In this document: in pieces, positions 11,251-21,778 of the stretch
Layout of the letters: the number at the start of each line of letters is the position of its first letter
Numbering within the stretch: position 1 is the first letter of the stretch
Assembly (NCBI GenBank): GCA_030620095.1
Contig: JAUTXW010001345.1
Span: forward strand, 509,001 to 573,000
Reading direction: 5' to 3'
Origin: Kuschelorhynchus macadamiae
Lineage: Eukaryota; Arthropoda; Insecta; Coleoptera; Curculionidae
DNA length: 64,000 bases
Made by a program: the position numbers and the translations under genes
The notes under the pieces: generated by a model
The model's input: the letters and a program-made list of their open reading frames with translations, nothing else
The model's database searches: none
Told to the model about the DNA's origin: nothing

Positions 11251-11254
11251 AAAC

Positions 11255-12045
11255 ATACGGGTCGCAAATACAAAAAGTAAGAGCCCTAAATTATTCTCAG
11301 CTTGAAACTAGCTTTTAGTCCTAAAATTAGGCATTTTTAGCTATCAATTAAAAAACATCCTGTCTAAGAACTGGACATTGGATTTTCTTAAAATAAGCCG
11401 ACACTTTTCTTTCACGTTTTTTAAAGTATTAACGATTTTAATTTAAACATAATCTTCACTTAAAAAATGTATAATTAACGCAAATATTTTAAATCTAAAA
11501 TAAATGCATCAAATACTAAATAAATGACAAACTGCGAAACGGTATCATTGAGTAGTATTCTTAATAATGCAGTTATGGAATTACTACGGCTTTCTGCTAA
11601 ATTGCGTAATTTTGTTTCCTTTTCAATTAGTGTGCTTATTTGAATTTATAAATTCAAAAACTATAAATTGGCGTCTTTTAAGCGATTTCGTAATGAAAAT
11701 TCTATTAAAAGCCTTTTAAGCCGGACTGAAAGCGGTTATATTTGGATACGGGACGCTAGTACAAAACGTAAGAGCCCTAAATTATTCTCAGTTTCAAATC
11801 CGTTCCTGAGACTAACTGGAAAATAGAATTTAAAATATATTTTACGTAGAGAGTTGCTTCCGACATATTTATTTGAAGTAACCTCTTATATTTAGAATGC
11901 CTAGGTAGAGGATTATTTTTTTCAGCATACCTAAATAAGAAAATCATTCAAAGGCAAAACACTGATTTGTATACAGTGTCAGAAATTTCTTGTAAATATG
12001 GCTCTCAAACTCAGGGGCGAAAATCTGGTGTGGGGCCTATCATTT
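11255..12045 (+). repeat. Dispersed repeat family E, copy 1 plus a partial copy
   Basis: The segment from about 11567 to 12040 aligns with 15155-15630 at clear but imperfect identity. Shared blocks are 'AATTACTACGGCTTTC', 'GACTGAAAGCGGTTATATTT', 'CCTGAGACTAACTGGAAAAT' and 'CAGTGTCAGAAATTT'. A shorter piece with 'AAGAGCCCTAAATTATTCTC' precedes it at about 11270-11320. No coding potential is evident. Confidence 0.7.
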
Positions 12046-14115
12046 CAGAAAACCGTGTCTTTCGACCTTTCGGCGGACATATCTCGGAAACTATTAGAGA
12101 GAGGACATTAAATTTGATATGTATTTTTAGAGGAGATGTGGATCTCGAGATATGTTTGAAACATTTTTCTGTACCACCTTTCTGACGAAACTTGCTGGAA
12201 CAATGATTCTTCCGGTCTTACAGGACCATATTGTTTTTGGTTGGATTTCGATATCGTTTGACGATTTTACAAATTTTTTTCCTTCGAAAAAAGGCTGTTT
12301 TGGGCCGCTTATATCTCAAAGTGGGAGAATCCTATCGAAATTTTCCAAGAGAAATTTTTCATAGGAAATATCTAGGAGAACAAAAACCTAAATAAAAAAT
12401 AATTTTTTTAGTCATTTTTTCTTTAAAAAAAAAAGTAGGCATTTGATCCAAAAACTAATTACGGCACCGGTAAGTGCTTAAAAAGGACTATTTAGGAAGA
12501 GTCCCGGATAATATACAGAGGGGGCACTAACGAGGTGAAGTTTGCACCAAAGTTCCCAAGAATGAGTAAATTTTTTAACGTTATCCTGTATTACATGGAA
12601 ACTAATACATCTAAGCCCGTAGGCTATTTTTTTTACGAAACAAGATATTTTTAGGAAGACCGCGATCAAATTTCGAGTTTATAACTTTAACTGTTGAATT
12701 ACTGCGATTTTTTTGCCTTTTGCCTCTTACTGCGAATAGTAATCGATATTAGACTGGCGAATGGAGCATTTATTTGGATACAAAAGAGCTCTAATAACAT
12801 TTCCATCTAACTACTCAACAAGTGGGTGAAAACTCGACTTAAAGAAACATTTTGACATTTGTCAAAAAAAAAATTCCCCGTAATTTCATTTTCAAATACG
12901 ATAGTTTTATTGAGGTAATTAAAAAAAAAATGACACGACAAAAAAGATATTTTCCACATAATTTCTGAACTGCTTCAAATTTTTAGATACGGCTTTCACA
13001 GTTTCTTGTAACTTTTAATGTCGTAATTTGTTTTAGAGAAATATTTTTGCAGCTGTCAAAAAAACGTCTAAACTTTCAAATAGCTATTTTTTTAAATGAG
13101 ATGTTTACAGATTTTTACACGCCTCCAAAGTCCACAGGTGCTGTTATAGTCAATGTAGAAGGAGGATAGTTCATTAGAAACAAAGCATCTAGATCATATC
13201 AGGCACCTTGGACTTTCTCTCATCAACATCGCGGAATAATATCATCAAATTGCCAATGATTACTTCATTTCGGCAACCCCAATTTTTCAAAACGACCTTA
13301 AAAATCTTAAATCTCATCTCGAGGGTTAAAAAATATATTGCCTGTATAAAGTAATACTATTCACGCGTATTCCAGTTTTACTTTGTTTGATTTACCTTTG
13401 GCAATATGTAATTTTTTTTACGAAATTGGTGTAGTACATGGTATAATGAGATACAAATTGTTATATTGCATTCCTAGAATCGATATTTACATAACACTTC
13501 TAGGACCTCGCATTGTTAAAGTTTTAATGTTTATGCTCAATCTGAATTTTACAAGTTCATTATAAACTCAACATGCAACATGCAATTCCAGAAAGTTCGC
13601 TGTCGTTAGTAAATACTTGACTTTAAACCTCAGGCATGGTTTAAACTGAAGTTGTAAAATTCATGTTTAGACTTTAGAAACGCCACTAATATTTCTAATT
13701 TTTTAATGTTGTTAGTAAACCCTCAAAGGCACATTCTCTGTGACCCATAGACTGAATAAAGATAGTAAAATTAAAAATTAGAGACATTTAAAAGTGGAAA
13801 AAATCTCCTTTCGAGTGGTGATCGAACATACAATCTATGGCTTTCCAGGACATCCCTCCATAAATTGTATCTTTGTGCATATCCAGTGATAGCGAACATG
13901 TAATAGGGGGCTATGCTCATCATATTTTGAGGGAACAAAACGTCAGTAAAAATAAAATAATCTTTGTTCGAAGGGAAAAAATCGTGTTTTATAGTAAACA
14001 GAATAATGTACATTCAAAAACAAACATTTCTTTATTTTTAAAATGAATCATTTTGAAAATCATGTTGTATGTAATTTATGTAAAAATGGTCCGACGTAAC
14101 GACTAATCATCGTAC
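12046..14115. other. No gene recognised
   Basis: AT-rich. Parts of 13120-13560 (for example 'GAAATTGGTGTAGTACATGG') weakly match 15840-15920, suggesting that copy 1 of family E continues here after an insertion of about 1 kb. No supported ORF. Confidence 0.45.
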
Positions 14116-14120
14116 TATGT

Positions 14121-14609
14121 CAACAACATCGAAATAACAAGGACCCGGCACTCGCGTGTTACGTCATCATCTGTAGGTAACGTATTGAGCTTGTCTAGGA
14201 TTGCAGCCCATGCCGGCCGCATACTTTGCATTAAAGATAGGTATATTTTTAAAACCTTTGAAGGGCTTTTGGTTTAAAAAGGGGGCTAGTCGTGATCTGA
14301 GTCTTAATTATTTGTAAGCATGTGCACTTATTGTTTGGAGAATTGAAGCTAAAATCATAGTGGTGTTTGTACAACAATATCTTGCTTTCTTTATTGTATG
14401 TAATTTTAGTTGTTGAGATATAAAAGTTGAAGCAGATTTATTTTTTCAGTCCATTTTTATAATTAGCCCGACATCCCGGCACACAACAGGAATACGGCAT
14501 TGACACTATATTATGAGTAAAAAAGCTCGTTTTCAATAAAAAAAACTAGTAATCCTGCTGTGCGGGTCTGACGTCATAGTATCCGGTCCTTGTTATTTCG
14601 GTGTTGTTT
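14121..14609. mobile_element. Small inverted-repeat element (MITE-like)
   Basis: About 25-bp inverted ends, with core CGAAATAACAAGGACC on the left (14130-14145) and its complement GGTCCTTGTTATTTCG on the right (14585-14600), enclose 490 bp without coding capacity. The family is unassigned. Confidence 0.65.
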
Positions 14610-15154
14610 ACTATGTCATATTTAGCCAAATTAATAGAAGATTACGGTTGCCATTTGAAGAAAGAAAATTTGCTTGAAATAGTTCAGTCCATATTTGCTT
14701 TTAAAATATATTAAATAAATGGAAAAATTAAATGGGGTCTAAATATTATTTATATTTTATCAGATATAGACATTTAATTGAACAATGTTCGATTCCAAGT
14801 CCAAATTATTCGCCTTTAAGAAGAAAGGAGGCGGCAGAAGAGTACAAAAATCACCTTAATTATGTATGAGACGTACATATCAAAATTTTAGTTTATAAAA
14901 AATTAAGTGCGTTTTTGCGAAATATAAATACGTTTAAATGAAGACATGATCAAAAAATGTATTCTGTCATTATGTCAAAAAATTTCCACCAGAATGCGCT
15001 GTTGCTTAGTTACCGTAGAGAAAAAAGTTTCCGATAAAAATACATACGTTGCGTTGGTGACCCGTCAAAAAAACCCATTTTGATTATTTAAAAAGTACTG
15101 TTGTGTAATTTTCAGTTTAATGTTATGTATTGAAAGAAATGTATTAATATTCAC
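14610..15154. other. No gene recognised
   Basis: AT-rich spacer between the foldback element and family E copy 2. Confidence 0.5.
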
Positions 15155-15630
15155 AATCATGCAGTATAAAATTACTACGGCTTTCCGCAAACTGCATAAT
15201 TTTGTTTCGTATTCAATTAATGCGCTTATTTGAATAACTATAAATTGGCCCCTATTAAACGATTTCGTAATGAAAATTCTGGTAAAGCCCTTTAATCTGG
15301 ACTGAAAGCGGTTATATTTGGATACGGGATGCAAATACAATACTTTAGAGCTCTAAATTATTCGCAATTCTAAGCCCGTTCCTGAGACTAACTGGAAAAT
15401 GGAATTTAAAATTTATTTTCACGTAAAGAGAATTGTTTTGGACAGACCTATTTGAAGTTACCACTTATATTTGGAATGCTTAAGTGGAGGATTATTTCTG
15501 TCAGCATGTAAACAAAGTTAAATAAGAAAATTTTTCAGAAGTACATTCTTTATTTCTACACAGTGTCAGAAATTTATTATTCTCACTAAGATCCTGGATG
15601 TTCTTATAATCAGTGTGGGGTTTCTGTATT
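15155..15630 (+). repeat. Dispersed repeat family E, copy 2
   Basis: The second copy of the block at 11567-12040, in the same orientation about 3.6 kb downstream. The homology seems to continue weakly to about 15930. Confidence 0.7.
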
Positions 15631-16705
15631 GTATACTAGGGGAATAACTCATTAAAGACAGAGCACACAGATCGCTAATCCTAGGTCAATCTACAACGTT
15701 AAAGTTACGCCTTAAATTAATCTCGAGATAACTAATTTAAAACGACAAAAATCTTAAATTTCGTTTCGAAAATTTAAAAGTATTTTGTATGTGAAAAGCA
15801 AGCCTTTTCACCCATATTACAGTTTCGCCTATTGTGATCTACTCCTCATGTATGAAAGTATTTGTTTTACAAAATTGGTATAAAAAATGGTATAATAAAG
15901 TGCAAATTGTTGAAATAAAATTTGCTCAGATCTTACCAACACAAATCTACGATAATCATGGTATTAATTTTCTGTTTAAAAATGTTAACTTTATTAATGA
16001 TTTAACTTTATATGTATTGCTTTTGGCTGGCATTTAAATATGTATTTATATTTTGCCACTAGTTTTAAAAATTCTTTTTATAATACGGTATCAGTATGTA
16101 GATACCTATTACATGTATTGCAAGAATATTATATTTTCATCGGTATTAATATTAGAAAAAATTTGAATATTTGTTATCGAACTAACTTTGAATAAAATAT
16201 ATTATTAATATAATATTTAATAATAATATATTTAGCCATTTAAAGTACTAAATTGGCTAGTTTTGACCATCAGCCGCGTCCATACAATTGTCACATAAGT
16301 CTATCTCTGTCTCTAATATGTTCTAAATACGAAAATATAAATAACGTTTTTAAAAATTACAGAGCTGTTTATCAAAATTTTATACTTATTTTGTATGTCA
16401 TAGGTATATTGTCATTAGCAACCAAGTGATCTAAGCAAATATAAGGCAGTGTCGCCAATCGGCGGACACATACTAAATTAAATCGCATATTTACTCCAAA
16501 GCCGGAACGGGGTTATCCTAGGTCAACTAATCAAACTCACTTACTCGTCCGATTGCGGTAGCGCAACCTTAAGTGTTACGTAGTTCGGCTGACAAAAACT
16601 AACCAACAATTTCCACGACACAAGAAGTCAACTGTGAAGATCTGAGGCGACGAAAGTCAAGATCAAGACACCGAATCCAGTAAGTCACTCAATAAATTCT
16701 CATAT

Positions 16706-16706
<1 letters not shown>
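15631..16706. other. No gene recognised; GC-richer patch at 16440-16690
   Basis: Most of this is AT-rich. The patch before the (TA)n tract is richer in G and C, but I could not match it to a protein, an exon or a known repeat. Confidence 0.4.

Positions 16707-16707
<1 letters not shown>

Positions 16708-16780
<73 letters not shown>
16708..16780. repeat. (TA)n microsatellite
   Basis: A long TA run directly against the left end of the Penelope-like element. Confidence 0.95.
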
Positions 16781-16787
<7 letters not shown>

Positions 16788-16922
16788 AAAAATCTAATAT
16801 CGGGTATGCGGTCTGTAGGTCAAATAAATAACTAATTTACTTCTGACATCCTCTATATTTCGTCATTTATTTATGACTTCATCAGGAGGAAACGCTAAAA
16901 TACACCACAGATTAAAATGATA
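16781..16922 (-). repeat. Left terminal repeat (pseudo-LTR) of the Penelope-like element
   Basis: Reverse complement of 19082-19224. The differences seen are one base in the ATCAGGAGG/ATCAGAAGG block and one near ACCACAG/ACCACCG. On the minus strand it holds the same CTGATGA...GACGAAA motif as the right arm. Confidence 0.9.
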
Positions 16923-17189
16923 TCAAATTAAAAAAAACAATTAAGACTTACAAGTGAAGTTACAAAAACATGGCTATATGCATTTCAACACACAGTAGAA
17001 CGTTAAATTAGGACGAATACAACCACATGAGTATTGAAATGTTGCTAACAGGTAGAACTTAACAACTAGCAAGACATTTATATATACATTTATTTATTTA
17101 TTTTTTTGAATAATAAGAACCATTTTCTTTTTTTGTGGTAAAAGAAACGTTGATAAACTGTTTTATGTACATATTGAAGTTCGTGGAAT

Positions 17190-19074
17190 ATTTATATTAT
17201 GATATTTAAGTTATTTGTTTTTTGTTGAACAAGGCAAAGAATTAATTTGTTCAACAGATTGCAATAAATGGTGCTCAGCTGTTGGATGTCAGATCTAGAA
17301 TTAACTGAATTATTTTCGTTGTTGATATGTACCATTTCTAGGAATAGCCTTTTTCTGTAATTATTTTCATAGTCCAGAATTTATATGTTTTCGTAATCAA
17401 AATTGTGATCCTCTTTCTGAAAATGATCAACCAAAGCACATGAGTTTTTCCCAATACGGCAGTCGCTTTTGTGTTGTGTCGAACGATTTTTAATATATTG
17501 GGAAGTTTGTCCTATGTAACACTGATTACATTGTTTACAAGGAATTTTATATACAACATTATTATTTAATGGGATCGGAGTTTTATCTTTAATTTTAGTG
17601 AACACTTTGCCAACCGTGACTGTATTATATTTAGCTATTTTTAAATTATCTCTTTTAAGGTGGTTAGTAACATTATCTGTAAGACCTTGAATGTAGGGCA
17701 ATTTCTTATATTTGAAATGTGCAATAACTTGGTCTTCTGTCGGACCATCAAAAAACCCAGAATGATAAATTAATTTGTTTAGTATTTTTTTTGGAAAACC
17801 ATTATTTAGAAATAGTGTATATACTTTCTTTAAATTTTCCTTCAAAAACCTTTCGTCCGAAATATGAGTGACACGATTTTTTAGAGCAATAATTGTGTTG
17901 AATTTTTAGCTCATTGGATGGTTCGAAAAATAATTAATATATCGTCCAGAGGACGTCGGTTTTTGGTACCAGCTTAAAATAACTTTGTTAGTATCAGTCC
18001 TAATTAGTAAGGTATCTAAAAAAGGGATGCTGTTGTTCACTTCTGTTTCCATAGTAAACTGCAAATGTTCATTCACAGAGTTAAAAGTAACTAAAGTAGT
18101 TTTTATCTCACTGGAAGGGACAGAAGTCACTATGTCGTCCACAAATTTATACAAAAACGGAACATTAAAAGGTCATTTTTCTACGATTATGTCTAATATA
18201 TGATCCATTACTATTTGAGCCAAGATTGGACTAATAGGTGAGCCCATGGGGGTACCAAATGTTTGTTGGTAGAAATGGTTGTTGAAAGAAAAATAACAGT
18301 TATTGCACACAAACGATAATAATTTGAAGAAACTATGGTAACTTAACGTTGCGAACGGCTCTATTATGTGCCATTGTGAACGCAGCAATTCAAGAATAAG
18401 ATCGAAAGGGATATTAGTAAATAATGACACCACATCCATTGACACCAATACATAATCTTCGGGTAATCTCCGATCTTCGATAGAATTTACAAAAACAAAT
18501 GTGTCAGGTATATTGTAGTTAGTCCTATCGGCTAAGGATTCTGTTAAAATTTTCGTTAGAAATTTGTATAAGTGGTAAGTAGCAGAACCTACACAAGATA
18601 CTATTGGCCGGAGTGGAATATTGGGCTTATGAATTTTTGGTAGACAGTATAATTTTGATAAAACGGAATTATAAATAGTGAGACATTTAGCAACGTCTTC
18701 ATCAATTTCATTTTTTGATTTTACCGATTTAATTAATTCATTAACTTTTTTTTGTAGATTAGCGGTAGGATCCCTAACTGTTGGTATGTTTTAGTATCGC
18801 TTAATAGTTCCTCCGTTTTGGTGATATAATCGTTTTTGTTCATAGCTACGGTACTATTACCCTTATCGGCCTGTAAGATATAAATATTAGGATTATCATT
18901 AAGAAATGGTTTAGTTTTTTTATATAATTGTTGTAACGGCGTAATTTTAGTTGTACTCAAGTGTGTTCGATAATTAGTTATATTGTTAGTAACTTGAGCT
19001 CTTAAAATATTTTTGTTATTATCAGGCGCATCATAAATAATATCTTCAACATCAGCAAGAAATTTTTTTAACAT
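17190..19074 (-). pseudogene. Penelope-like reverse transcriptase / GIY-YIG protein, broken
   Basis: Read on the minus strand, the order is: an N-terminal domain with ILQADKGNSTVAMNKNDY; the palm with LPKIHKP, RPIVS, SMDVVSLFTNIP, TPMGSPISPILA and the catalytic FVDD; then a GIY-YIG endonuclease domain with VVYKIPCKQCNQCYIGQTSQ. The last part continues past the stop near 17381 as ILDYENNYRKRLF. Lesions seen: a frameshift in an A-rich run near 18760, in-frame stops near 18170 and 17910, and a TAA near 17381. The homologous reading otherwise runs through. Such proteins reverse-transcribe their own RNA at a nick made by the GIY-YIG domain. This copy should be inactive unless the stops are sequencing errors. 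Confidence 0.88.
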
Positions 19075-19081
19075 TTAGTTG

Positions 19082-19224
19082 ATCATTTTAATCGGTGGTG
19101 TATTTTAGCGTTTCCTTCTGATGAAGTCATAAATAAATGACGAAATATAGAGGATGTCAGAAGTAAATTAGTTATTTATTTGACCTACAGACCGCATACC
19201 CGATATTAGATTTTTTTTATTTAT
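19082..19224 (+). repeat. Right terminal repeat (pseudo-LTR) of the Penelope-like element
   Basis: Inverted partner of 16781-16922. About 25 extra bases (CTTAGTACGGTCGTGAGC...) separate it from the right (TA)n tract and have no counterpart on the left. Confidence 0.9.
19111..19165 (+). ncRNA. Hammerhead-ribozyme-like motif in the Penelope terminal repeat
   Basis: The pieces of a hammerhead core occur in order: CTGATGA (19118-19124), a stem GTCAT/ATGAC (19126-19130 with 19137-19141), GAAA (19142-19145), a short UAU/AUG stem with a 5-base loop, and the cleavage triplet-like GTC (19156-19158). Hammerheads have been reported in Penelope-like elements, so the location fits. Two points count against a working ribozyme: an extra A lies between CTGATGA and stem II, and stem I is weak. 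The mirrored copy lies on the minus strand of the left arm. Confidence 0.4.
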
Positions 19225-19246
19225 CTTAGTACGGTCGTGAGCATCT

Positions 19247-19248
<2 letters not shown>

Positions 19249-19300
<52 letters not shown>
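19249..19300. repeat. (TA)n microsatellite
   Basis: TA run on the right flank of the Penelope-like element. Confidence 0.95.
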
Positions 19301-19303
<3 letters not shown>

Positions 19304-19650
19304 TGTTTTCATTCCGAGCGTACATCCGTTTAGCACTGTGGTTCTGAAAAGAACAGTTTTGTTGACGTTTCGCCAAAATTACATTTGGCATTTTCGAAGC
19401 TTTCCTTCTCGCGTCCGAATAGATACTGAAGTGCTAGCGACTGCGAGCTTTCCTTTATACCTCCACCCGAGGCCGAAGGTTATATCTAAGCGGCCGTTGG
19501 TCATTATTTATGTTTTCCGGATGTTGCTATTGTTGTTGCGCTACTTCCGCTTAATTTTTTGTGATTTTAGATTTGTCGATTATTGTCTTCCATACAATCT
19601 CCCTACACCCATCGAAATTTATTTTGTGGACGGTTTCCTGATGAACATTC
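19301..19650. other. No gene; contains a GGCGAAACGTC-type fold
   Basis: On the minus strand 19364-19399 reads CTTCGAAAATGCC, a loop, then GGCGAAACGTC. This is a stem followed by GAAACGTC that resembles the fold found in family C. The rest is GC-richer than its surroundings but has no recognised gene. Confidence 0.45.
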
Positions 19651-19994
19651 GCAATCTAAATGCAAGACGAGATCGGGCCGTCAACGTGGAAAAGTAAACA
19701 AAACTACTTCGCTTTCGGTCTCGGATCGCTCTCGTATCGCTTTCCACACGCGGTACGGTGATGTATGAACAGACGCATGCAATTGTACTGTGCAATTTTA
19801 TTTCCGGGTCACGGTCGACACTCGACCGACTCTCGGCACGGACACGTCTCGGAAATATGTGTCCCAACCTTAAGGTTTGCACATCACCGTACCGTGTGTG
19901 AAAAGCGATATGAGAGCGATCCGGGACCGAAAGCGAATTAGATTTGTTTACTTTTCGACGTTGACAGCCCAGTCTCGTCTTGCATTTAGATTGC
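19651..19994. mobile_element. Foldback element with 114-bp arms
   Basis: The left arm (19651-19764, starting GCAATCTAAATGCAAGACGA) and right arm (19881-19994) are inverted copies around a 116-bp spacer. The arms produce mirrored spurious ORFs on both strands. I could not assign the family or see a target-site duplication. Confidence 0.75.
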
Positions 19995-20071
19995 GTTTTC
20001 AAGCAAAATAGTGCTTAGATCTTAAATTAAGTTTTATATTGTGATGCACTTTTGTGAACGAAATCAAATAA

Positions 20072-20206
20072 TTGCAAGCAGGAAGAATTAATATTGAGCG
20101 ACTTATTGAAGAAGTTAGAAAATTTCCGGTACTTTATGACCCCAGGAACAAAAATTCTGAATACAAATATCGAGTATGGAAGTTGGTTCTTCCATCCGAG
20201 TGCTAT
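20072..20206 (+). pseudogene. MADF-domain-like coding scrap
   Basis: The reading INIERLIEEVRKFPVLYDP resembles the first helices of a MADF (Adf-1/Myb-SANT-like) DNA-binding domain, found in insect transcription factors and in accessory proteins of PIF/Harbinger transposons. No ATG precedes it, and the similarity fades after about 40 codons. It lies just beyond the foldback element and may belong to the same former transposon. It could also be a fragment of a host MADF gene. Confidence 0.5.
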
Positions 20207-20209
20207 AAT

Positions 20210-20719
20210 CCCTATGTCATTGTTACGAAAATTAGCAAACATTTTGTCAACAATCAGCCACGTGAGGACCATGAATTCAGACTGCAGACTGGTGGAAAAT
20301 CACGGCCAACAGCCAAGGGTCTGACATGTGTGGTTTCTAGAAGAACGGACCGAGACACGGACGGATGACGGACGGTTTTCGGCACGGACACGTCTCAACC
20401 TTTAATCGTTGTTTCGAAACGGTTGAAAGTAAGGGGCTGAATTTTGGTACGTTTTTAGTAAAAACAATGACGAGTTGTAGTTTGTGTGTTATGCTAACTG
20501 TGGGAAGTTTAGGTAAGGCTCATTATGTTTTATATCAGTGTAGGTTCAATGCTATAAAGTTTTTTCCTAATATTTGACCTTCACGTAGTATGGTAGTACT
20601 GGTGGAGACCTATTTCAAATGTGTAATAGAAATATATTATATGGTACAGAACCACAAAAAAGCACTAAAAAATAATATTTTATTCGACTATGAAAATTTA
20701 CCTTTATATCGGCGTCAAA

Positions 20720-20720
<1 letters not shown>
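20210..20720. other. No gene recognised
   Basis: A short phrase, GGCACGGACACGTCTC, at about 20378 also occurs in the spacer of the foldback element near 19836, suggesting shared ancestry. Otherwise nothing. Confidence 0.45.

Positions 20721-20721
<1 letters not shown>

Positions 20722-20779
<58 letters not shown>
20722..20779. repeat. (TA)n microsatellite
   Basis: TA run abutting the first 95-bp direct repeat. Confidence 0.95.
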
Positions 20780-20780
<1 letters not shown>

Positions 20781-21302
20781 TAAAAATCGATAAAAATGCG
20801 CTCTCATACATCTTTATCAAAAGTTCCTGGCCGGAAAAAATATATGTATAATAGCAGAAATATATAATTTCTGTAGGTGCAAAACACGGCCTACAAGAAG
20901 AATTGCTTTCGATTATGTCACAGGGTACCCTCCTGCAATCATAATTTCTGGGCCTCTACCCTCATCAGGCAGGCTTGTACTCAGGGAGATCTGAAATAAC
21001 AGATTGCTCGATATGACAAAATCGAAAACGAAACGTCTATCATACTGAAACAGTACAACAAGCTAAATGTAACACTTAGCACCACCTATTGGGGCTCCGG
21101 TGATTTCCGGCTGCAAACCCATAGGTAATTTAAAAAGTATGCACTAGCACCTTCATGCGGAGAGTAAATACTAAAAATGGATAAAAATGCGCTCTCACAC
21201 ATCTTTATCAAAAGTTCTTGGCCGGAAAAGATATATGTATAACAGCAGAAATATATAATTTCTGCATGATGGTGCTAGTGCATACTTTTTAAATTACCTA
21301 TA
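20780..21302. repeat. 95-bp direct repeats crossed with 38-bp inverted repeats
   Basis: The direct copies are 20780-20874 and 21170-21264 (shared 'GATAAAAATGCGCTCTCA', 'CAGAAATATATAATTTCTG'). Inverted arms at about 21120-21157 and 21264-21302 (ATAGGTAATTTAAAAAGTAT and complement) enclose the second direct copy. The arrangement looks like a small element with terminal repeats, or a rearranged Penelope-type tail. Confidence 0.7.
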
Positions 21303-21778
21303 GGTAAAATTCCTCGTATGAATATTATATAAAAAGCGCCAACTATACACATTTATATAAAATTAACAATAAATATTGTCAAACCTTAAAGAAATGAGTA
21401 AAATTAACATTACAAACACCGAAAACCGTATACCGTCATTTTTCATTCATTATGATTTATAATAACCAAAATAACCTGACTAAAAATTAAATTCTATGTA
21501 CCTCAAAGTGTGGTGAAATTACTTTCTTGGTTAACTACCCTTCATACACCACATTTCAAGATAATATATTAGAGTATATCATTACTAGATATAGGTTTTT
21601 TAGCTTAGATTTGTGAATAACTGGATAAGTCAGTATTTAATATAGTAAACTACATTAAATATGTACACTTTTAACTTCTATCTCATGTCAATCAAACCTC
21701 GTTATATGTTTTAAATTTAAATAATAGGTAATATTTAAAATGATATTAATTTGTATTGAACCATTTTATTAAAATCTC
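21303..21778. other. No gene recognised
   Basis: AT-rich spacer before the deleted hAT element. Confidence 0.5.

Larger units (their letters stand above)
16781..19224 (-). mobile_element. Penelope-like retroelement with inverted terminal repeats
   Basis: The element is bounded by inverted repeats of about 142 bp that differ at only about two positions, and by (TA)n tracts on both sides. It encodes on the minus strand a Penelope-type reverse transcriptase joined to a GIY-YIG endonuclease. Inverted pseudo-LTRs are known in Penelope-like elements. The near identity of the two arms argues for recent insertion, although the ORF already carries lesions. Confidence 0.85.

Noticed and set aside
19338..20002. 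Overlapping ORFs on both strands with similar peptides
   Set aside because: They are produced by the two inverted arms of the foldback element, not by genes.
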